A stretch of 64,000 nt of DNA from Neptunomonas antarctica (GTDB lineage Bacteria > Pseudomonadota > Gammaproteobacteria > Pseudomonadales > Balneatricaceae): assembly GCF_001305295.1 (NCBI RefSeq), contig NZ_LJSI01000021.1, positions 186,001-250,000 of the forward strand. The letters are read 5' to 3'. The position numbers and the translations under genes are program-made. The stretch's first letter is position 1. The number at the start of each line of letters is the position of its first letter. The notes under the pieces were generated by a model. It saw nothing but the letters and a program-made list of their open reading frames with translations. It had not been told where the DNA came from and ran no database searches. Of this stretch, positions 44,390 to 52,920 are shown piece after piece.

Positions 44390-45781
44390 TCATAGTTGTT
44401 CCAGTGGTAGTGTCAGGCGAAAAACGATTTTATCAGCTTTATTCGTTATCAGTACAAGTTTACCATGCATAGCCTTGCTGGCTTCCATTGCAATACTTAA
44501 ACCGATGCCTGTACCTTTTAAGGGGCCACTGCGTCTTTTTTTACCTTGATAAAAAGGCTCAAAAATTCGTCCTGCATCATCAGGGAGAATAGCTGAACCA
44601 CTATTTTCTACATCAATCACTAAGCAGTTTTTGATAACTCGGGTAGCAATAATGACATGCCCATCTCGCTCAGTATAGTAAATGGCATTGGAAATCAGGT
44701 TGCTCAAAATCCGATGTAACATATTAGGATCAAGCTGAACGACGAAAGATTCATCTGGTAGTGACAGGTGTATCGATTTTTCTGAAATTAATAGCTGTAG
44801 CGGTGTGATCGTTTCTGCTATGGCTTTTTGAATGTCGACGCGCTGTAACTGTATGGTATTAGGTTGTTGAAGTCGGTTGTAATCCAGTAACTGCTCAATA
44901 AGTTGTTGTAAGCTAATACTACTGCTTTGCATGAGAGACACTACGCGCTTTTGTTGTGTATTTAGCGGGCCAGGGACTTCTTCTGCTAACAGGTCTGCCC
45001 CTTCACGCAGCGTGGTTAATGGTGTTTTTAATTCATGAGAAATGTGCTGAATAAACTCGTCTTTGAGTTGCTCCAGTTGATGCAAATGTTTATTTAACCA
45101 GAGTACCTGATTATTGAGCTGAACGATCTCCATTGGACCATGGATAGGTTCTTCGGGTACTTTTTCCCTACGCCCAATGGCTTTAATACGGCTAATAAGT
45201 TCAGCGATTGGACGGGTAATCAGAGATGAAAAAAACAGCATTAATATCAATGTGGTTAACACTAATAAACCTGTTTGCCACCAGAGGGCTTGCCGTGTTT
45301 CGCGGGCCTGCTCTTGTAGGTTTGTCAGCTCCAGAGCGACTTGCTGGTGGCTTTGTTCTGCTAAATCTCGAGTGAGTTGAGGGAGCGAATTAATAATCTC
45401 ATTAAAGGGGTCTGTCTGTACTTCACTAAAAAGTCGCTGAAAACGTTGCTGGTACTGACTTTTTTCAGTCAGGAACATTTGAATGGATAATTGATTATTG
45501 AAGCTCTCAATTTGCTCATTGAGTCTTTCTATGAGGGGGGGCGATTTTAAAATTTTATATTGAGTAGCTGAACGCACGATATCTTCAGCTAAGCGTTCAA
45601 GTACGTTGTTTTGCTGGCTCAATTCAAGTGCTGTTTGAGTTTGCTGGTAGCTTTGTTGAAGTTGACGCTCTAAAACGTTACTGGTTTTGTACAGCATATA
45701 ACCGATCGGGGTAATAATCAGGAGAAAGGCAATAAATACCAGTTGTTTTAATGACATTGCCTGCCAGGCTTTTCGCGTCAT
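44390..45781 (-). CDS. glrK: Sensor histidine kinase GlrK
   Basis: A 463-residue inner-membrane kinase. TM1 is at ~12-30, TM2 at ~165-187 around a helical periplasmic domain, HAMP at ~188-240, HisKA with FIQHISHELKTPLTTLREGADLL, and an HATPase (NLISNAIYYT, then GIGLSIAMEASKAM). First gene of the glrK-qseG-glrR operon. The kinase would phosphorylate GlrR in response to envelope signals. No GlmY-like small RNA or sigma-54 promoter was recognised in the 125-bp gap upstream. Confidence 0.93.
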   Translation of the reverse strand: MTRKAWQAMSLKQLVFIAFLLIITPIGYMLYKTSNVLERQLQQSYQQTQTALELSQQNNVLERLAEDIVRSATQYKILKSPPLIERLNEQIESFNNQLSIQMFLTEKSQYQQRFQRLFSEVQTDPFNEIINSLPQLTRDLAEQSHQQVALELTNLQEQARETRQALWWQTGLLVLTTLILMLFFSSLITRPIAELISRIKAIGRREKVPEEPIHGPMEIVQLNNQVLWLNKHLHQLEQLKDEFIQHISHELKTPLTTLREGADLLAEEVPGPLNTQQKRVVSLMQSSSISLQQLIEQLLDYNRLQQPNTIQLQRVDIQKAIAETITPLQLLISEKSIHLSLPDESFVVQLDPNMLHRILSNLISNAIYYTERDGHVIIATRVIKNCLVIDVENSGSAILPDDAGRIFEPFYQGKKRRSGPLKGTGIGLSIAMEASKAMHGKLVLITNKADKIVFRLTLPLEQL

Positions 45782-45906
45782 AATACCTGATTCTCTTTGA
45801 TTACGATTAGTGGATATTCCTTATTTTTATCGATGGGTTTTAGGATAAGGATGACCAGATATAGATTATCGCATCCATATCCGATCAAAATCCTTTTTTT
45901 ATCATA

Positions 45907-46227
45907 TTAAATACACTGGAGTGATGCGAAGGTCATTAATACCTTAAATTGATTGGCATTCATTCTTTTAGGCTCTCTCAGCTCCTTTATGCTTAAGAAG
46001 CCATTCTTATTCAGATCCATTTGGATAAACTTATCTGATATTTCAGTATCACTCATGGCTTCCATGTAATTCAGGCGCCCATCAGAGTTTTGATCTAAAT
46101 CCTGCATGATAGTTTCCGCATCCCAGTGGCTACGAGAGCTGGTGTTTGGTGATGGCGTTTTTTCTACTTGTGCAGAAGCAGGTATTGCTATTGAGATGGA
46201 TATTAATAAGGTGATGACTAAGCGCAT
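45907..46227 (-). CDS. Secreted EF-hand calcium-binding protein
   Basis: A 106-residue exported protein with a signal peptide (to ~19, IAIPASA) and two EF-hand loops, DLDQNSDGRLNYME (~43-56) and DLNKNGFLSIKE (~70-81), each with the expected Asp/Asn ligands and final Glu. It probably binds calcium in the periplasm or outside. Nothing indicates a partner. Start codon ATG with GGAG upstream. Confidence 0.87.
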   Translation of the reverse strand: MRLVITLLISISIAIPASAQVEKTPSPNTSSRSHWDAETIMQDLDQNSDGRLNYMEAMSDTEISDKFIQMDLNKNGFLSIKELREPKRMNANQFKVLMTFASLQCI

Positions 46228-46479
46228 GCTGATCTCCGGCTAGCAGGAAAATGTAATGCTGCTTAATCAATATTTGTGCCGCTTTTTTAAAAACTTAATA
46301 TTATCAATGAATTGCGAGCATTATATTGCTCAAATAAATTAAAGATAGAGGTTTAATTTATAAAAATGTCTCTTTTTAGAGTCTAATGTTTTTTATATGT
46401 GTAAATCTGTTGTAAAACAATGAGTTAGGTTGTCTCTGTTAAGCGACGTCAATAATGTTATTACGCCTCAATAAATTAT
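46228..46479. other. AT-rich gap between EF-hand and TetR genes
   Basis: 252 bp, very AT-rich, holding the EF-hand gene promoter and the 3' end of the TetR transcript. No gene, clear terminator or repeat was found. Confidence 0.4.
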
Positions 46480-47073
46480 TTAGCGCTTAACGACAGGAAG
46501 TGCTGAAAGTAAGTAGCTGGTAATACCTGAATAGATAGTAATATCTGGGCGGGTGGTACTCATTACCCGCAATCCCCAAATACCCGTCATGAGCATTTTT
46601 GCCAGGCTGTCACAGTCTGCATCTGCTTCTATTTCACCCTGCAAGCGAGCCTGCTCTAATCGAAGATAAAAATAATGTTCAATGCTGCTGAGGTATTCGG
46701 TTACTTTTGTGCGAATTTCATCGTCTTCAGTGGCCATCTCAAGTAGGGTGTTTACCATCAGGCACCCCTTACCGATCGTATCGCATTCTATGTCCTGGCA
46801 TAATTGCGAGAAAAAGTGAGTGATGGATTCAACGGCAGAATCGGATTGTTCCATGCATTCGCTGATGCGTGTTAAGCTGCGATTCGCATAATTATCGATA
46901 ACCTCAAGAAAGAGACTGCGCTTGCTATTGAAGGCGCCGTACAACGATCCCGGTTTAAGGTTAGTCGCACGGACAAGATCAGTGATGGAAGTAGCGGTAT
47001 ATCCTGTACGCCAGAAAACTTCCATAGCTTTATTAAGTACATCGCTTCGATCAAATTCTGCTAGCCTTGCCAT
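46480..47073 (-). CDS. TetR/AcrR-family repressor
   Basis: A 197-residue regulator. The N-terminal helix-turn-helix (~8-55; TGYTATSITDLVRATNLKPGSLYGAFNSK) is canonical. The C-terminal ligand domain has GKGCLMVNTLLEMA with a Cys near residue 100, which in related NemR/AcrR-type repressors senses electrophiles. It is divergent from the lipoprotein gene at 47163 with a 90-bp shared promoter gap, so that gene is the likely target. Confidence 0.88.
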   Translation of the reverse strand: MARLAEFDRSDVLNKAMEVFWRTGYTATSITDLVRATNLKPGSLYGAFNSKRSLFLEVIDNYANRSLTRISECMEQSDSAVESITHFFSQLCQDIECDTIGKGCLMVNTLLEMATEDDEIRTKVTEYLSSIEHYFYLRLEQARLQGEIEADADCDSLAKMLMTGIWGLRVMSTTRPDITIYSGITSYLLSALPVVKR

Positions 47074-47162
47074 CCTTATGCTTCCCTTCGTGATTTGTGG
47101 ATATACGCCACATTTTTATTCTTACTGTCTAGTTATGGTACATAGAAAAGGTTACGTCAACT

Positions 47163-48125
47163 ATGCAACTAATAAATAAATATATGCTGCTTTGTATAGT
47201 TTTTTCTCTTTTCTTAACGGGTTGTGTTAACTCCCTAAGGATCTGGCCTGATACTGCTGAAGAGGCGTTTGTCAGGGGTATTGTTAGCAGAGACGCCGGA
47301 AGGTATGTGATAACCCCTTGTTTTAGCCTGGAAAGACGTCGCTTACAGGATACGAATGGGCAGTTAGGTAAGCTATATTACGAACAATCGCCAGATTTTG
47401 AATTGCCGGTTTATATGGAAATGAAAGCGGCACAGGGGACTGATCTTGTATGGCATGTGAGTGATGTTACCGTTGCGGGTGGTGGTATGGATGCATGTCA
47501 GATCAATCTTGCTAATATCCGCTTTCGCGCCCAGGGGAGTGACCCCCGATGGATGGCAGATGTTTTATCTGACATTATTCGAGTGCAATCGTTTGAGCAT
47601 TTACGGACATTAAATTTTTCTATTGAGAGACAGGAAAGCGCTCAAAGTGTTTGGAGAGGGACGTTAAAAAATGTGGGGGACCAATCACATATTTTTAGAT
47701 TAGCTATTCGTGACCAGCCCTGTAGAGACGCTAACAACATCTGGTATCGTTGGACATCCGAGTTGTCATTGGATGGCAATATTTTTCACGGTTGTGCTCG
47801 AGAAGGCAATCTAACTAACCGCGCATTATTAGGGCGTTATAGTAATGAACTGAATGATAATGAAGTTTTTGCTGTTCTGGATTTACGTCAGAATAATAGT
47901 GCAAAAATGCTGCTGGATTATCGAAACGGGCAGCCACTCATAGTGATGAGTGGGCGCTGGGAATGGAGTGACAATAATAAGTTGGCGCTCTATTTCACGG
48001 ATCAGGATGGCCGTGAACAAGAATCTATCTTGTTATTAAGGCGTACACGTTCTGGAAGTTTTATACAGGAGGGGTTTTCCGCTGAGTTTGGCCGTACGGG
48101 CTTTGAGCTTAAACGTTCTGAATAA
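47163..48125 (+). CDS. Lipoprotein of unknown function
   Basis: A 320-residue lipoprotein with lipobox LFLTGC (Cys21). The body has two similar parts. The first (~35-125) has VITPCFSLERRRLQD. The second (~180-320) has a beta-rich pattern with paired Cys (RDQPCRDANNIWYRW and IFHGCAREG), loosely like NlpE/COG3650-type lipoproteins. I do not recognise a family with confidence. It probably sits in the outer membrane. Divergence from the TetR gene suggests repression by it. Confidence 0.75.
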   Translation: MQLINKYMLLCIVFSLFLTGCVNSLRIWPDTAEEAFVRGIVSRDAGRYVITPCFSLERRRLQDTNGQLGKLYYEQSPDFELPVYMEMKAAQGTDLVWHVSDVTVAGGGMDACQINLANIRFRAQGSDPRWMADVLSDIIRVQSFEHLRTLNFSIERQESAQSVWRGTLKNVGDQSHIFRLAIRDQPCRDANNIWYRWTSELSLDGNIFHGCAREGNLTNRALLGRYSNELNDNEVFAVLDLRQNNSAKMLLDYRNGQPLIVMSGRWEWSDNNKLALYFTDQDGREQESILLLRRTRSGSFIQEGFSAEFGRTGFELKRSE

Positions 48126-48132
48126 CAGTTTG

Positions 48133-48612
48133 TTAAGATGACTTTTTCAAGAGGCACTCTCTTGCTTCATTAACCTGAGCAGCCAAAAAGCTATTACCTC
48201 CATGATCGGGGTGTAATTTTTGCATCAGTTGACGGTGTGCCTGAATAATATCCTCCTTAGTACATCCGTCCTCTAACCCGAGGACTTTTAGTGCATCCTG
48301 GCGTGTTAACTGATGATGTTTCTGGGAACCCGGTTGTTGATTGCCGCCGACTTGGTTACCGAACATTCTGCGTACAAATGCAGCCACTTTAAATCCAGCG
48401 CTGTATTTTTTGTAAAGAAGAATAGCGCCAGCCAGTAATGCCCCTATCCAGGGAAGACGGCCAGTGACTGTCAGAATAACGATGATGGCCACTAACAAAA
48501 GAATCAACAGTTTAAAGAGAGCGAACCCTCGCCGATGTGCAGGTATGGCTCTTATCCATAGCATACCTGCCAATAGTAGGGTACCCAGAATGATAATAAC
48601 AACAGGACTCAT
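48133..48612 (-). CDS. Membrane-anchored J-domain protein
   Basis: A 159-residue protein with N-terminal membrane helices (~3-22 and ~35-65) and a C-terminal J domain (~100-157) containing the HPD motif in MQKLHPDHGGNSFLAAQVNEARE. This is the TIM14/Pam18-like architecture. It would recruit and stimulate DnaK at the membrane; the client is unknown. It converges on the lipoprotein gene with a 7-bp gap. Confidence 0.9.
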   Translation of the reverse strand: MSPVVIIILGTLLLAGMLWIRAIPAHRRGFALFKLLILLLVAIIVILTVTGRLPWIGALLAGAILLYKKYSAGFKVAAFVRRMFGNQVGGNQQPGSQKHHQLTRQDALKVLGLEDGCTKEDIIQAHRQLMQKLHPDHGGNSFLAAQVNEARECLLKKSS

Positions 48613-48772
48613 AGCAAACTCAACGATTAGAACGTCAATACAGAATATAGCGACTTCCCGTTTTAGGGAAGTGCTAACCGTTTATACTGACTTCTCTTCT
48701 AAAGCCTGCTGTTCTAAAATCAGCTATTCCATAATCTATAGCTATAAAATCGATTGATCCAAGGCGCTTACT

Positions 48773-50545
48773 TTAGGCTGTTCTGTCTAAGATCTGATGC
48801 TCTGAGGCCTTTTTCTTCAAGGTCGCGGGTTGTTCTTTAATTCCCACATAGCGCTGATATTTTTTCTCTTTAACAAACTCCATATCTACCATGACCAGCC
48901 CATCAACGCAGTAATTAAAATCGGCATCTACGCCAAAATCCATAAAACACACACCACCTGTGGTGCAAAGCTCGCTGTACTGTTTGTAAAGTGTAGGAAC
49001 GCAGACCCCCAGATAATCCAGCTGCTCTTTTAATATTCTAAAGTCCGACAGGTAGTCGTTTCCGGAGAACAAAAGACCTAGATTATCAGCATCATCGAGA
49101 GAAAGGGTGTAAGACAAATTGGCTTTTGCCAGCTGCTTTTCATCACCAAAATAGTGTGTGTAAAACCACACCAGCATATCTTTAGCAGGTTTTGGGTAAC
49201 TATTGCTCAGGCTAACAGGGCCAAACATATATCTGACCTCAGGATGCTTTTTCAAGTAAGCACCAATACCGTACCAGAGGTAGTCAAGGCTGCGTCTTCC
49301 CCAGTAACGCGGTTGAACAAAACTCCTTCCCAGCTCTATACCCTGCTCGAAATACGGTTGCATCGCTTCACTGTATTGGAACAATGTCTGGCTGTAGAGC
49401 GGGCTTCTTTCGTCGTGAATAAGCTTGTGTGCTTCTGCCAGTCGGTAAGCGCCTACTATTTCCAGGTCTTCTTCGTCCCAGAGAATAAGGTGGCGGTAAT
49501 ATTGATCATAACGATCCAGATCTTTCTTTTCGCCCGTGCCCTCACCTACGTGTCGGAATGAGATTTCTCGTAACCTGCCGACTTCCTGCATAACGGCGGA
49601 GTCTGGCCGGTAGTCAAACAGGTAGATTTTTTTACCATCCCCGGTTTCCCCTAATAGCTCGGCTTCTTTCAGTTCTTGTTTCAGCACACGTCTGTCTTGA
49701 GGGTGGGCGATAGTTTTTTCCGTGATAAAGAGCGGGCTTTTTCGTTTGGCGATGCGATATAGGTGTTTACGCAGTAATTTAGTCTTTTCTGCTCTTGAGA
49801 CAGGCAATGCATCGATATGGCTATAAGGAATGGCTTGGCCAATGTGTATCGGAATGGTCATCGATTTTTTATTAAACATCTCCCGCGCCAATAAAAGAGC
49901 CGATAAGGATTTGTTGATATATGACATACCGTAAAATAAAGATGAGTTTTTACCACCGAGATAAACCGGCAAAATTGGCGCATTAGCTTTACGCGCGAAG
50001 CGTAAAAATCCGCTGTTCCATTTTCCATCTTTAATGCCAGTCATACCGGCACGTGAAACTTCACCCGCAGGAAAGACGATGACGGCCTCTTCATCTTGTA
50101 GTGAGGTTGTTATGCGTTCAATGTCTTGTTTGCGAGTGCTTTTACCCAGATTATCAACAGGTAAAAACAGAGAATTTAATTGTGCAACGTTGCTCAGTAC
50201 ATCATTGGCAATAATTCGGACATCGCGGCGTACTTCGCCAACCAACTTTAAAAGCGCTAATCCATCCAGTGCACCCAGCGGGTGATTAGCCACGATGACA
50301 ACACGGCCAGACGAAGGAATGTTCATCCGATCATTATGGCTGAGGCTATAACTGAAGTTGAAGTAGTCCAGTACTTTGTCTACAAACTCGAAACCTGTCG
50401 CTCCGTGGTTCTCTACTAAAAATTCATTGATCTCATTTTCATGCACCAATCGCCGCAAACAAAAGATAGCGGAGCGACGAAAGGGCGCAGGTTTATCTGA
50501 AAAAGCGGGGTACTTGTGGGTTAACACCTGTTCAACATTAATCAC
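48773..50545 (-). CDS. OlsF-like bifunctional acyltransferase (PlsC-type plus GNAT N-acyltransferase)
   Basis: A 590-residue two-domain enzyme. Residues ~60-270 form a PlsC-type lysophospholipid/O-acyltransferase with the NHPLGALD (HX4D) motif and FPAGEVSR. Residues ~300-560 are an OlsB-like (GNAT) N-acyltransferase with LREISFRHVGEGTG, YRHLILWDEEDLEIVGAYRLA and ELGRSFVQPRYWGRRSLDYLW. The arrangement matches OlsF, which makes ornithine lipids in one protein. Domain order fits, and the substrate is inferred. The promoter region carries a five-unit Pho box, consistent with induction under phosphate starvation, when ornithine lipids replace phospholipids. Confidence 0.82.
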   Translation of the reverse strand: MINVEQVLTHKYPAFSDKPAPFRRSAIFCLRRLVHENEINEFLVENHGATGFEFVDKVLDYFNFSYSLSHNDRMNIPSSGRVVIVANHPLGALDGLALLKLVGEVRRDVRIIANDVLSNVAQLNSLFLPVDNLGKSTRKQDIERITTSLQDEEAVIVFPAGEVSRAGMTGIKDGKWNSGFLRFARKANAPILPVYLGGKNSSLFYGMSYINKSLSALLLAREMFNKKSMTIPIHIGQAIPYSHIDALPVSRAEKTKLLRKHLYRIAKRKSPLFITEKTIAHPQDRRVLKQELKEAELLGETGDGKKIYLFDYRPDSAVMQEVGRLREISFRHVGEGTGEKKDLDRYDQYYRHLILWDEEDLEIVGAYRLAEAHKLIHDERSPLYSQTLFQYSEAMQPYFEQGIELGRSFVQPRYWGRRSLDYLWYGIGAYLKKHPEVRYMFGPVSLSNSYPKPAKDMLVWFYTHYFGDEKQLAKANLSYTLSLDDADNLGLLFSGNDYLSDFRILKEQLDYLGVCVPTLYKQYSELCTTGGVCFMDFGVDADFNYCVDGLVMVDMEFVKEKKYQRYVGIKEQPATLKKKASEHQILDRTA

Positions 50546-50585
50546 GTGGTGATCCTGTAATGCAACTTAGATGGGAATAAAGAAT

Positions 50586-50636
50586 ATGGCAGTGATGTGG
50601 CAATCAGTTGACGAGAAAGTGACAAAAAGATGACAG
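50586..50636 (-). promoter_or_regulatory. Extended Pho box upstream of the OlsF-like gene
   Basis: Read on the minus strand, five heptamers occur at exact 11-bp periodicity: CTGTCAT, TTGTCAC, TCGTCAA, TTGCCAC and CTGCCAT, each separated by a 4-bp A/T-rich spacer. The PhoB consensus is two CTGTCAT-like heptamers 11 bp apart. The array ends 41 bp before the start codon, which leaves room for a -10 (CATATT or TATTCT overlapping its end). It points toward the acyltransferase, not dinB. Confidence 0.82.
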
Positions 50637-50753
50637 CCTGGCTATTCGGGATAACGTTACTGTCAGAAAAAGTATTAATCTAAGTAAGTATTAGGTCAGA
50701 TGAATATTTGTATATACACTGTGATTACATACAGTTTTTCTGGTTTCTTACGT

Positions 50754-51974
50754 ATGAAAAAAATTATCCATTGTGACTGTGACTGTTTCTTTGCAGCGGT
50801 TGAAATGAGGGATAAACCTGAATATAAAAATATTCCATTAGCTATTGGCGGTCGTGCCGATCGTCGTGGTGTTATTGCGACCTGTAACTATCCTGCGCGG
50901 CAGTTTGGTGTGCGTTCTGCGATGGCTACCGCCCATGCATTAAAACTTTGCCCGTCATTAACCGTAATACCAGGTGAGATGGAGAAGTATCGCAATGTGT
51001 CTGCCCAAATTATGCAGATTTACCGTGAAGTGACCGAGTGCATCGAACCGTTGTCGTTGGATGAGGCCTATCTGGATGTGTCCGGCAGCAATTTGTACAA
51101 AGGCAGTGCAACCCGTATAGCTCAAATGCTACGATCCAGGGTATTACAAGAGACGGGTATTACTATTTCCGCAGGTGTTGCGCCCAATAAATTTTTAGCA
51201 AAAGTGGCAAGTGACTGGAATAAACCTGATGGACTCTGTGTTATTACGCCAGATCAGGTAGAGAGTTTTGTTGAAAATCTACCGGTAAGAAAACTACATG
51301 GTGTGGGCAGTAAAACAGCTGAAAAATTACAATCGATGGGGGTGGATACCTGTGGTGATTTAAAGACGCTGGCACTCAGTCAATTAACGGAAAATTTTGG
51401 CCGTTTTGGTCAGCGCTTATATGAGTTAAGTCGAGGTGTTGATGATCGTGATGTCGTTACACATCGGGTGCGGAAATCGATTAGTGTAGAGCATACGTTT
51501 GCCGCTGACCTTTTATCACTTGATGAGTGTTTATCTCATATTCCTGAGCTTTATCGGGAGCTGCAGCAGCGATTTAGTCGTTATCAAGATGAACGTTCAA
51601 TTCAGGGCTTGTTTGTTAAGCTTAAATTTAGTGACTTTACACAAACAACGATCGAACATCGTACGATGGATCATAATGTATTGTTCTTCTCTGATTTAAT
51701 GACGCGGGGGTATAAACGCGGTAATAAACCGGTGAGATTGTTAGGTTTAGGTTTTAGGTTGAAGGATCTCCCGTTAACTGAGCCGCTTTTACAAGGTCCT
51801 TTCTTACCCGGTCCGTTGTTGCAAGGTGCTATGTTACAAAACGGTATGTTACAAAGCGGTATGTTGCAAAGCGCTATGTTAAAAGCCCCTCGGTTAAAAG
51901 GTTTCCCATTAAAAAACACCTTTTACAAAAATAAGGAATCAGAAGGGTTTCAGCAACTATCATTTTGGTATTAA
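50754..51974 (+). CDS. dinB: DNA polymerase IV with extended repetitive C-terminal linker
   Basis: A 406-residue Y-family polymerase for translesion synthesis; E. coli DinB has 351. The catalytic core is intact: HCDCDCFFAAVEMRD at the N-terminus, SLDEAYLDVSG, then helix-hairpin-helix KLHGVGSKTAEKLQSMG. The little-finger domain ends near RLLGLGFRL. Between it and the terminal clamp-binding motif QQLSFW lies a 45-residue stretch of nine 5-residue units with Leu at each third position (51783-51917). ATG at 50754 matches the family start; the frame runs 18 codons further upstream without similarity. Confidence 0.93.
   Translation: MKKIIHCDCDCFFAAVEMRDKPEYKNIPLAIGGRADRRGVIATCNYPARQFGVRSAMATAHALKLCPSLTVIPGEMEKYRNVSAQIMQIYREVTECIEPLSLDEAYLDVSGSNLYKGSATRIAQMLRSRVLQETGITISAGVAPNKFLAKVASDWNKPDGLCVITPDQVESFVENLPVRKLHGVGSKTAEKLQSMGVDTCGDLKTLALSQLTENFGRFGQRLYELSRGVDDRDVVTHRVRKSISVEHTFAADLLSLDECLSHIPELYRELQQRFSRYQDERSIQGLFVKLKFSDFTQTTIEHRTMDHNVLFFSDLMTRGYKRGNKPVRLLGLGFRLKDLPLTEPLLQGPFLPGPLLQGAMLQNGMLQSGMLQSAMLKAPRLKGFPLKNTFYKNKESEGFQQLSFWY
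51783..51917 (+). repeat. 15-bp/5-residue repeat array inside dinB
   Basis: Nine units of 15 bp: PLLQG, PFLPG, PLLQG, AMLQN, GMLQS, GMLQS, AMLKA, PRLKG, FPLKN. The central units are nearly identical at the DNA level (GGTATGTTACAAAGC), which suggests recent tandem expansion. Leu at each third position mimics pentapeptide-repeat proteins, but Met replaces the usual Asp/Asn before it. Confidence 0.9.
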
Positions 51975-52073
51975 CTTCTAATTATTGATTTTATTATTGC
52001 CTTAGTAGAATCGCAGGCTTAAGTATGTGCTACACGCACTTAAATTGAGTCTCCAGGGTTTATCAGGAGATAT

Positions 52074-52622
52074 ATGGAGTTAAGCGAGCTGGTTCAGCGT
52101 GTTAATGATTACCCGGTTAATGCTGACTTTCGGGATGATGCAATAGGGCTTCGTTGTTGTGAGCTTGCTCTTGATGCACTTACCTCTGGCAATTACGGCG
52201 TTGGTGCGGTTTTGATGGATGGGGCGGGTAATATCCTGATAGAGGAAAAAAATCAGGTTTTTGAAGAAAAGTTTTGCTCTGCAGGCCATGCTGAAATGCG
52301 TGTGATTGATCAGTATGAAGAGATATTTCGGTCTCAGTATCCAGCGTATCAGCTTAAATTAGTCGTTTCACTAGAACCTTGTCCCATGTGCCTTTCTCGT
52401 TTAATACTGAGTGGCATTGGTGTTGTTAAATATATGGCATCTGATTCTGCTGGTGGTATGGTGCATAACATAAAGGGAATGCCGCCTGCATGGCAGAATC
52501 TGGCATTTACGCAATCTTTTTATCATGCTCATATTAGTTCGCAGTTACGTCAGCTAGCCCAGGATTTGTCGCAGCATAATATTGACCAGTTAAGGACTCG
52601 TCTGCTGAATCAGCGTATCTGA
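52074..52622 (+). CDS. Zinc-dependent nucleoside/nucleotide deaminase
   Basis: A 182-residue cytidine-deaminase-superfamily protein with the zinc site in GHAEMRVID (HAE) and LEPCPMCLSRLILSG (PCxxC). Related enzymes act on guanine, cytosine, tRNA adenosine or small nucleosides. It is not clearly TadA (no tRNA-binding tail) and the substrate is unknown. ATG follows CAGGAG. It lies ~100 bp after dinB and may be transcribed with it or separately. Confidence 0.87.
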   Translation: MELSELVQRVNDYPVNADFRDDAIGLRCCELALDALTSGNYGVGAVLMDGAGNILIEEKNQVFEEKFCSAGHAEMRVIDQYEEIFRSQYPAYQLKLVVSLEPCPMCLSRLILSGIGVVKYMASDSAGGMVHNIKGMPPAWQNLAFTQSFYHAHISSQLRQLAQDLSQHNIDQLRTRLLNQRI

Positions 52623-52776
52623 TGTTGAAAATGAAACCTGACAATAATGTATCCGGTTATTTTTTTGTCATAAGTTTTTTAGAGGTTCGTCGCCATCGTA
52701 TGGTGTGCTAATAGGAGTCTTTCCTGACACTGGTCAGCATATCTGTTAAAATTGGTCACTTTTTTAAGTGCTTTCT

Positions 52777-52867
52777 CAGCATGAGCCCTCTGCTCATGCT
52801 GGACCGGTGCTTTTGCTCAGTGCTTTCTTCCGGGCTTTTTCTGTCAGGTATTGTCTCTCGGACAATA
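52777..52867 (+). other. Structured leader of the second SulP gene (two hairpins)
   Basis: In the 298-bp gap before the SulP gene there are two perfect hairpins. The first has 10-bp arms CAGCATGAGC and GCTCATGCTG (52777-52801, 5-nt loop). The second has 7-bp arms TATTGTC and GACAATA (52849-52867, 5-nt loop). The first could end the deaminase transcript, but no T run directly follows. Both could lie in the SulP mRNA leader. No known riboswitch is recognised. Confidence 0.5.
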
Positions 52868-52920
52868 TCTCTCGGGTATCGTCATGTGGAGTTTGGCAGA
52901 AACTAAAATCGGGGCCATGA

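Noticed and set aside
45782-45906. GlmY-like small RNA upstream of glrK
   Set aside because: The gap is only 125 bp, and no sigma-54 promoter or matching hairpins were found.
51783-51917. Phage or transposon insertion in dinB
   Set aside because: The extra sequence is an in-frame 15-bp tandem repeat, best explained by slippage rather than insertion.
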